Source of the DNA: an uncultured Bacilli bacterium
GTDB lineage: Bacteria; Bacillota_I; Bacilli_A; RF39; UBA660
Assembly: GCA_934086145.1 (NCBI GenBank)
Contig: CAKOHV010000014.1
Location: forward strand, 1-44,484
DNA: 44,484 bases
Reading direction: 5' to 3'
Shown here in pieces: positions 40,261 to 44,484 of this stretch. The notes below the pieces were generated by a model. It was given only the letters and a program-made list of their open reading frames with translations, was not told where the DNA came from and did no database searches. Made by a program: the position numbers and the translations under genes. The number at the start of each line of letters is the position of its first letter. The first letter of the stretch is position 1.

Positions 40261-42759
40261 ATGGGATTTTTAAGAAAATTAATAGACTCAGAATATAAAG
40301 AATTAAAAAGATTTGAAAAATTAGCTCAACAAATAGTAGAACTTGGTCCAGAGATGGAAGCTTTGAGCGATGACGAATTAAAAGCAAAAACGGACTCATT
40401 TAAAAAAGAATTAGAAAATGGTAAAACACTAGATGACTTAGTTGTTCCTGCTTTTGCTGTTGTAAGAGAGGCAGCTTATCGTGTTATTGGTGAAAAACCA
40501 TATTTTGTTCAAATATTGGGTGGTTTAGCAATTCATTTTGGTAATATTGCAGAAATGAAAACAGGTGAAGGTAAGACTTTAACTGAAACAATGCCAACAT
40601 ATTTAAATGCTTTAACAGGCAAAGGTGTTCATATTGTAACAGTAAACGAATTCTTGGCTAAACGAGACTCTGAATGGATGGGAAATATTTTCCGTTTCTT
40701 AGGATTAACAGTTGGTTTAAATATGCGTGAAATGTCACCAACCGATAAAAGGGCAGCCTACAATTGTGATGTTTTATACTCAACAAATAACGAAATAGGT
40801 TTTGACTACTTGCGAGATAATATGGTAGTAAGAATACAAGATCGTGTTCAAAGACCACTTAATTTCTGTATTGTTGATGAAGTTGACTCAATTTTAATAG
40901 ATGAAGCTAGAACCCCTTTAATTATTTCTGGCGGAAAATTTGATGCAAAAGATTTATATACTTCAGCAGACAGAGCTGTTAAAAAATTAACAGAAGAAGA
41001 CTATACTATTGATGAAAAAACTAAAAATGTTTCACTAACAGAGAGTGGCGTTGAAAAGATTGAAAAAAGTTTTCATTTAGATAATCTTTATGATTTAGAA
41101 AACGCTGCCTTAGTTCATCACTTAAATCAAGCTCTAAAAGCTAATTATGGATTTAAAGTAGATGTTGATTATGTTGTTGAAGATGGTACAATAATTATTG
41201 TAGACCAATTTACAGGTCGTCTAATGCATGGTCGTCAATTTAGTGATGGTTTACATCAAGCTATTGAAGCTAAAGAAGGCGTAAAAATAAATGAAGAAAC
41301 AAAAACAATGGCAACCATAACATTCCAAAACTTATTTAGAATGTACAACAAATTATCAGGTATGACTGGAACAGCCAAAACAGAAGAAGAAGAATTTAGA
41401 GATATTTACAATATGTACGTTATCCAAATTCCGACTAATAAACCAGTTATACGTGAAGATTTGCCAGATTTAGTATATGCTACTGAAAAAGGAAAGTTTG
41501 CGGCAATAGTTAGAAAAATTAAAGAAATTCATGAAACAGGTCAACCAATTCTAGTTGGAACAATTTCTGTCGAAAACAACGAAAAATTGAGTGCATTATT
41601 AAAAAAAGAAGGCTTAAAACACGAAGTCTTAAATGCTAAAAATCACGAAAGAGAAGCTGAAATAATAGCAAAAGCTGGTGAAAAAGGAGCAATAACTATT
41701 GCTACTAACATGGCTGGACGTGGAACAGATATTAAATTAGGTGAAGGTGTTAAAGAACTTGGTGGTTTATGTGTAATTGGTACAGAAAGACATGAATCTC
41801 GTCGTATTGACAACCAATTACGTGGACGTTCAGGACGTCAAGGAGACCCTGGTATGTCCCAGTTCTTTGTTTCATTCGATGATGATTTAATGCGTCGCTT
41901 TGGAACCGAAAAAATTCAACAAATGTTAATAAGCGTTGGCTTTAGTGATGAACAAGCTATTCGTTCAAAAACATTTACTAAGAGTATCGAAACTGCTCAA
42001 AGAAAAGTTGAAGGAAATAACTATGATACAAGAAAATCATTACTTGATTATGATAATGTAATGAATGAACAAAGAGAAATAATTTATTCAAGAAGAAATG
42101 AAATACTTGAACAAGACTCAATTTCTGAAAGAACTCATGAAACATTTGGTAAAAATATTGAATACCTAGTTGATAGTCATATTGAACCAGAAGGATATTT
42201 AACAGAAAACGATAAAGAAGAAATTGTCGAATATATTAATACAAATCTTGTAAAAACGACTAAAATTGATGCTGAAGATATCAAAAATATGAAATCAGAA
42301 AAAGAAGTTATTGATTTCTTAACAGAAAAGGTAACTTATGACTATGAAGAGAAGATAAAAGATGTTCCAAAAGAAATAATTGATGATTTTGAAAAAGCCA
42401 TTGCTTTAAGAGTTATTGACGAAGCATGGGTTGATCATATAGCTGCAATGGAACATTTAAGAGAAGGTATTGGTTTAAGAGGTTATGGTCAAACTAATCC
42501 TTTACAAGCGTATACTACGGAAGGATATGAATTATTTGATGATTTGATGGCTGGTATAGCATCTAATATTTCAATTTATTTATTAAAAGCCGAAATACGT
42601 CAAAATACTGAAAGAAAAGAACAAACTAAAAATACTATTGTTCATGACACACATATTAAACAAAAAGGTACTCCAATAAAAGCCGATAAAAAAATAGGAA
42701 GAAATGATCCGTGTCCTTGTGGGTCTGGTAAGAAATACAAGAACTGTTGTGGTAAATAG
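40261..42759 (+). CDS. secA: Protein translocase ATPase SecA
   Basis: SecA drives preproteins through SecYEG. The 832-residue protein has Walker A MKTGEGKTLTETMP near 100, the DEAD-like VDEVDSILIDEARTPLIISG, the preprotein cross-linking domain, the second helicase domain (TNMAGRGTDIKLGEG, RGRSGRQGDPG), the helical scaffold and a C-terminal zinc-binding end (NDPCPCGSGKKYKNCCGK). The zinc tail is intact, so the mobile element beyond did not truncate it. prfB, normally next in Bacillus, is displaced. Confidence 0.98.
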   Translation: MGFLRKLIDSEYKELKRFEKLAQQIVELGPEMEALSDDELKAKTDSFKKELENGKTLDDLVVPAFAVVREAAYRVIGEKPYFVQILGGLAIHFGNIAEMKTGEGKTLTETMPTYLNALTGKGVHIVTVNEFLAKRDSEWMGNIFRFLGLTVGLNMREMSPTDKRAAYNCDVLYSTNNEIGFDYLRDNMVVRIQDRVQRPLNFCIVDEVDSILIDEARTPLIISGGKFDAKDLYTSADRAVKKLTEEDYTIDEKTKNVSLTESGVEKIEKSFHLDNLYDLENAALVHHLNQALKANYGFKVDVDYVVEDGTIIIVDQFTGRLMHGRQFSDGLHQAIEAKEGVKINEETKTMATITFQNLFRMYNKLSGMTGTAKTEEEEFRDIYNMYVIQIPTNKPVIREDLPDLVYATEKGKFAAIVRKIKEIHETGQPILVGTISVENNEKLSALLKKEGLKHEVLNAKNHEREAEIIAKAGEKGAITIATNMAGRGTDIKLGEGVKELGGLCVIGTERHESRRIDNQLRGRSGRQGDPGMSQFFVSFDDDLMRRFGTEKIQQMLISVGFSDEQAIRSKTFTKSIETAQRKVEGNNYDTRKSLLDYDNVMNEQREIIYSRRNEILEQDSISERTHETFGKNIEYLVDSHIEPEGYLTENDKEEIVEYINTNLVKTTKIDAEDIKNMKSEKEVIDFLTEKVTYDYEEKIKDVPKEIIDDFEKAIALRVIDEAWVDHIAAMEHLREGIGLRGYGQTNPLQAYTTEGYELFDDLMAGIASNISIYLLKAEIRQNTERKEQTKNTIVHDTHIKQKGTPIKADKKIGRNDPCPCGSGKKYKNCCGK

Positions 42760-42820
42760 CCCATAAAATAAGGGTTTGTGAGATTTTGAAAAGTTCAAAA
42801 AAGTGCTAAAAATAGCAAAA

Positions 42821-42916
42821 TGTTTGCAATTTGTTTGCAAACAAAAAAATTGAAAACAAAATCGTCGAAAAGCCTTGTAAAATAAGGAAATCTCTATGCA
42901 AACATTTTTGCAAACA
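42821..42916. repeat. TGTTTGCAA repeat array, putative integrase arm or attachment region
   Basis: Two direct copies of TGTTTGCAA (42821 and 42832, 11 bp apart) face two inverted copies TGCAAACA (42897 and 42909, 12 bp apart) across a 53-bp core. One helical turn between copies and opposed pairs around a core are what arm-type integrase or excisionase sites in an attachment region look like. The core also contains TAAAATAAGG, which recurs at 42765 beside secA. The att identity is inference. Confidence 0.5.
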
Positions 42917-42920
42917 ATAT

Positions 42921-42946
42921 AAAGTTGGCATTCGTGCCAACTTTTT
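42921..42946 (+). terminator. UUCG-loop terminator just before the integrase gene
   Basis: AAAGTTGGCA and TGCCAACTTT form a perfect 10-bp stem on a TTCG tetraloop, followed by T-rich sequence. It lies 35 nt before the integrase ATG and would shield the integrase from secA transcription. No strong terminator follows secA itself. Confidence 0.85.
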
Positions 42947-42980
42947 CATTTACTCAAATGTAAATGGAGGAGAGATTATT

Positions 42981-44264
42981 ATGGCTGATGTAACAGTTCA
43001 AAAAAGAGGAGAAGTATATCAATATAAATTTGAAATTGCTTCAATCGATGGAAAAAGAAAATTTAAAAATAAATCAGGGTTCGCGACAAAAAGCGAAGCA
43101 AAACAAGCAGGTATTATTGCATACAATGAATATTTGAATACAGGACATAGTTTTAAACCTAAAACAATGTCTTACTCAGATTATCTTGATTATTGGATGA
43201 AAGAACATTGTGAAATCAATTTAAAATATCACACAATAGAGGCATATAAAAATATAATAAAGAATCATATCAAACCAAAGTTAGGATTTTATAGACTTTG
43301 TCAAATAACAACAGCGACAATTCAAGAGTTTGTGAATAACACTTATGTTGAATATGGATACTCAAAAAACTTTATGAAAAACATTTTAAAAGTATTGAAA
43401 ACATCTTTTACTTATGCAACTGATGTTGTAGGTTTTGTAAAAGAAAATCCAACTGTGAAAGTCAAATTACCTAAATACGATAAACCAGACGAAGATCCAG
43501 CACACATATTTACAAAAGAAGAAGTTGACATTATCTTAAATAGATTTAAGAAAAATCATTGTGCATATTATGCTATGCTAACTGCATATCATACTGGTTT
43601 AAGAGTTTCAGAAGTTTTCGGGTTAACTTGGGATGATATTGATTTAGAAAATAAGAAATTAACGGTTAATAAAAATGTTTTAAAGAAAAATCAAGCCGGA
43701 GCAACGCACGGTCGTCATATTAGTGGAAAAGCAACAACAATGTGGTTTTTTGGAACCTGTAAAACTCCAAGTAGTTATAGAACAATAGATATTGGAGATA
43801 CGTTAGTAAATGCATTAAAGGAATATAAAGCAGAACAAGAGGCAAATAAAAAAGAGTATGGAGATTTTTATATGATGCATTATGCTAAAACTGTTAAGAA
43901 TCCATATACCAATAAAGATGAAATAAAAATAATAAATGCTTATAAAGAAATAGATGTAGGGTTACCAACTGTTGATTTTGTATTTGTAAAGAACAATGGA
44001 ATTTATGAGGGAACTGATACTTGTAAATACCCATTTAAAGTTATTCATTATGAATTAGGTATTCCTTGTAGATTTCACGATTTTAGAGATACACACGCAA
44101 CAAGACTGATAGAAGCAGGTGCAGATATAAAAGCAGTTTCAAAAAGACTAGGACATAGTACAATAGAAACAACATATAACATTTATGTTAGAGTTACAAC
44201 TAAGATGGAAGAAGAAATAGTTAGTAAATTTGAAAATTATACAAAAAATATTGCATTAGATTAA
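42981..44264 (+). CDS. int: Tyrosine recombinase/integrase
   Basis: This is a site-specific recombinase that integrates and excises the element. The 427-residue protein has an N-terminal arm-binding-type domain (about 1-60), a SAM-like core-binding domain (about 65-165) and a catalytic domain. That domain has Arg in TGLRVSE near 206, HDFRDTHATRLIE near 366, LGHS near 390 and the nucleophile Tyr in TYNIYVRV near 398, so the active site looks complete. The ATG at 42981 with GGAGGAG is the start; the frame is open upstream but passes through the terminator. An insert of about 60 residues (around 235-300) in the catalytic domain is larger than in compact integrases. Confidence 0.93.
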   Translation: MADVTVQKRGEVYQYKFEIASIDGKRKFKNKSGFATKSEAKQAGIIAYNEYLNTGHSFKPKTMSYSDYLDYWMKEHCEINLKYHTIEAYKNIIKNHIKPKLGFYRLCQITTATIQEFVNNTYVEYGYSKNFMKNILKVLKTSFTYATDVVGFVKENPTVKVKLPKYDKPDEDPAHIFTKEEVDIILNRFKKNHCAYYAMLTAYHTGLRVSEVFGLTWDDIDLENKKLTVNKNVLKKNQAGATHGRHISGKATTMWFFGTCKTPSSYRTIDIGDTLVNALKEYKAEQEANKKEYGDFYMMHYAKTVKNPYTNKDEIKIINAYKEIDVGLPTVDFVFVKNNGIYEGTDTCKYPFKVIHYELGIPCRFHDFRDTHATRLIEAGADIKAVSKRLGHSTIETTYNIYVRVTTKMEEEIVSKFENYTKNIALD

Positions 44265-44296
44265 AATTTTAGAAGTATATTTAGGAGTTGATATAT

Positions 44297-44452
44297 ATGT
44301 TTAAAAAGAAAAAAATCGAATTATTTATCAAAAAAAGTGAAATTCCAATAGCATTAAATGCATTAAATGAGTTTAGAAATATAGTAATTCAGCAAGGAAG
44401 ATATACGGAGCCTATTGATGAACTAATTTTAAAATTAAATAAAATTTATTAA
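44297..44452 (+). CDS. Small hypothetical protein of the mobile element
   Basis: This 51-residue protein starts at an ATG with AGGAG (9-nt spacing), 32 nt after the integrase stop. It has a Lys-rich N-terminus (MFKKKKIELFIKKSE), then a helical stretch (IPIALNALNEFRNIVIQQGR) and ends DELILKLNKIY. I do not recognise it. Small genes next to integrases are often excisionases or regulators, but no winged-helix or HTH motif is evident, so this stays hypothetical. Confidence 0.6.
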   Translation: MFKKKKIELFIKKSEIPIALNALNEFRNIVIQQGRYTEPIDELILKLNKIY

Positions 44453-44460
44453 ACATATTT

Positions 44461-44484
44461 GAACTGATTAAAAATGGTCAGTTC
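44461..44484 (+). terminator. Possible terminator at the window edge
   Basis: GAACTGA and TCAGTTC pair around a 10-nt loop, 8 nt after the small gene. The T-tract, if any, lies beyond the window. Confidence 0.4.

Larger units (their letters stand above)
42760..44484 (+). mobile_element. Left end of an integrated element (ICE, IME or prophage), continuing past the window
   Basis: A tyrosine integrase begins 221 bp after secA, followed by a small unknown gene, in a place where housekeeping synteny (secA-prfB) would be expected. The gap holds an array of TGTTTGCAA repeats. The exact boundary is not visible because the other end lies outside the window. No phage or conjugation genes are in view, so the element type is open. 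Confidence 0.65.

Noticed and set aside
42831..42980. Integrase extended upstream by 50 residues
   Set aside because: The extension covers the repeat array and a UUCG terminator; the ATG at 42981 has a strong GGAGGAG site.
1..44484. CRISPR arrays, tRNA or rRNA genes, insertion sequences
   Set aside because: No spaced direct-repeat arrays, no tRNA T-loop signatures and no transposase frames were seen on reading both strands.

Overview
The window is about 44.5 kb of very AT-rich chromosome from a Gram-positive, spore-forming member of the Bacilli. It uses the standard genetic code: TGG encodes Trp and TGA is a stop. The evidence for a spore former is SpoIIR, SpoIID, a SpoIIQ-like protein, a BofA-family protein and RicT. 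A ComK-family competence regulator is also present. Gene order follows the Bacillus origin region but is compacted (tmk, yabA, rsmI, yaaA and rho are absent from their usual slots). This suggests one of the small-genome gut or animal-associated Bacilli rather than Bacillus itself; I cannot name a genus.

Layout. The origin of replication lies between dnaA and rpmH, and a second part with an unwinding element lies between dnaA and dnaN. Left of it (1-18.7 kb) every gene is on the minus strand: dnaA, dnaN, comK-like, recF, gyrB, gyrA, SRP RNA, tadA, dnaX, ebfC, recR, bofA, holB, ricT, trmN6, pth, mfd. Right of it (19-44 kb) nearly every gene is on the plus strand: rpmH, rnpA, yidC, jag, mnmE, mnmG, rsmG, noc-like; then one minus-strand class A penicillin-binding protein; then a DUF1934 gene, argS, rpoE, prfA, prmC, spoIIR, murA, rpmE, an ATP-grasp gene, rpiB, a DUF1146 gene, spoIID, spoIIQ-like, a small coiled-coil gene, hpf and secA. 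After secA a tyrosine integrase and a small gene mark the left end of an integrated mobile element that runs off the window.

How it works together. Replication start (dnaA, oriC, dnaN), clamp loading (dnaX, holB), supercoiling (gyrAB), recombination and repair (recF, recR, mfd) and chromosome organisation are co-located. Organisation is represented by a Noc-like ParB protein together with two perfect Noc-type sites and two parS-type sites. Protein export and insertion genes (SRP RNA, yidC, secA), tRNA/ribosome genes and the forespore-mother cell signalling and engulfment genes (spoIIR, spoIID, spoIIQ-like) fill the rest.

Two architectural habits recur. Many promoters are a bare extended -10 (TGNTATAAT) 15-25 bases upstream of a start codon, giving 5' leaders of about 10-18 nt. 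Many intrinsic terminators begin inside the preceding gene, with the stop codon in the hairpin loop or stem. No tRNA, rRNA, CRISPR array or insertion sequence was seen. The most unusual items are the ComK homologue in the dnaN-recF gap, the Noc-like protein with a roughly 290-residue acidic insertion and a tiny basic ORF just ahead of it, the placement of Noc, parS and DnaA sites, and the arm-type repeat array beside the integrase.
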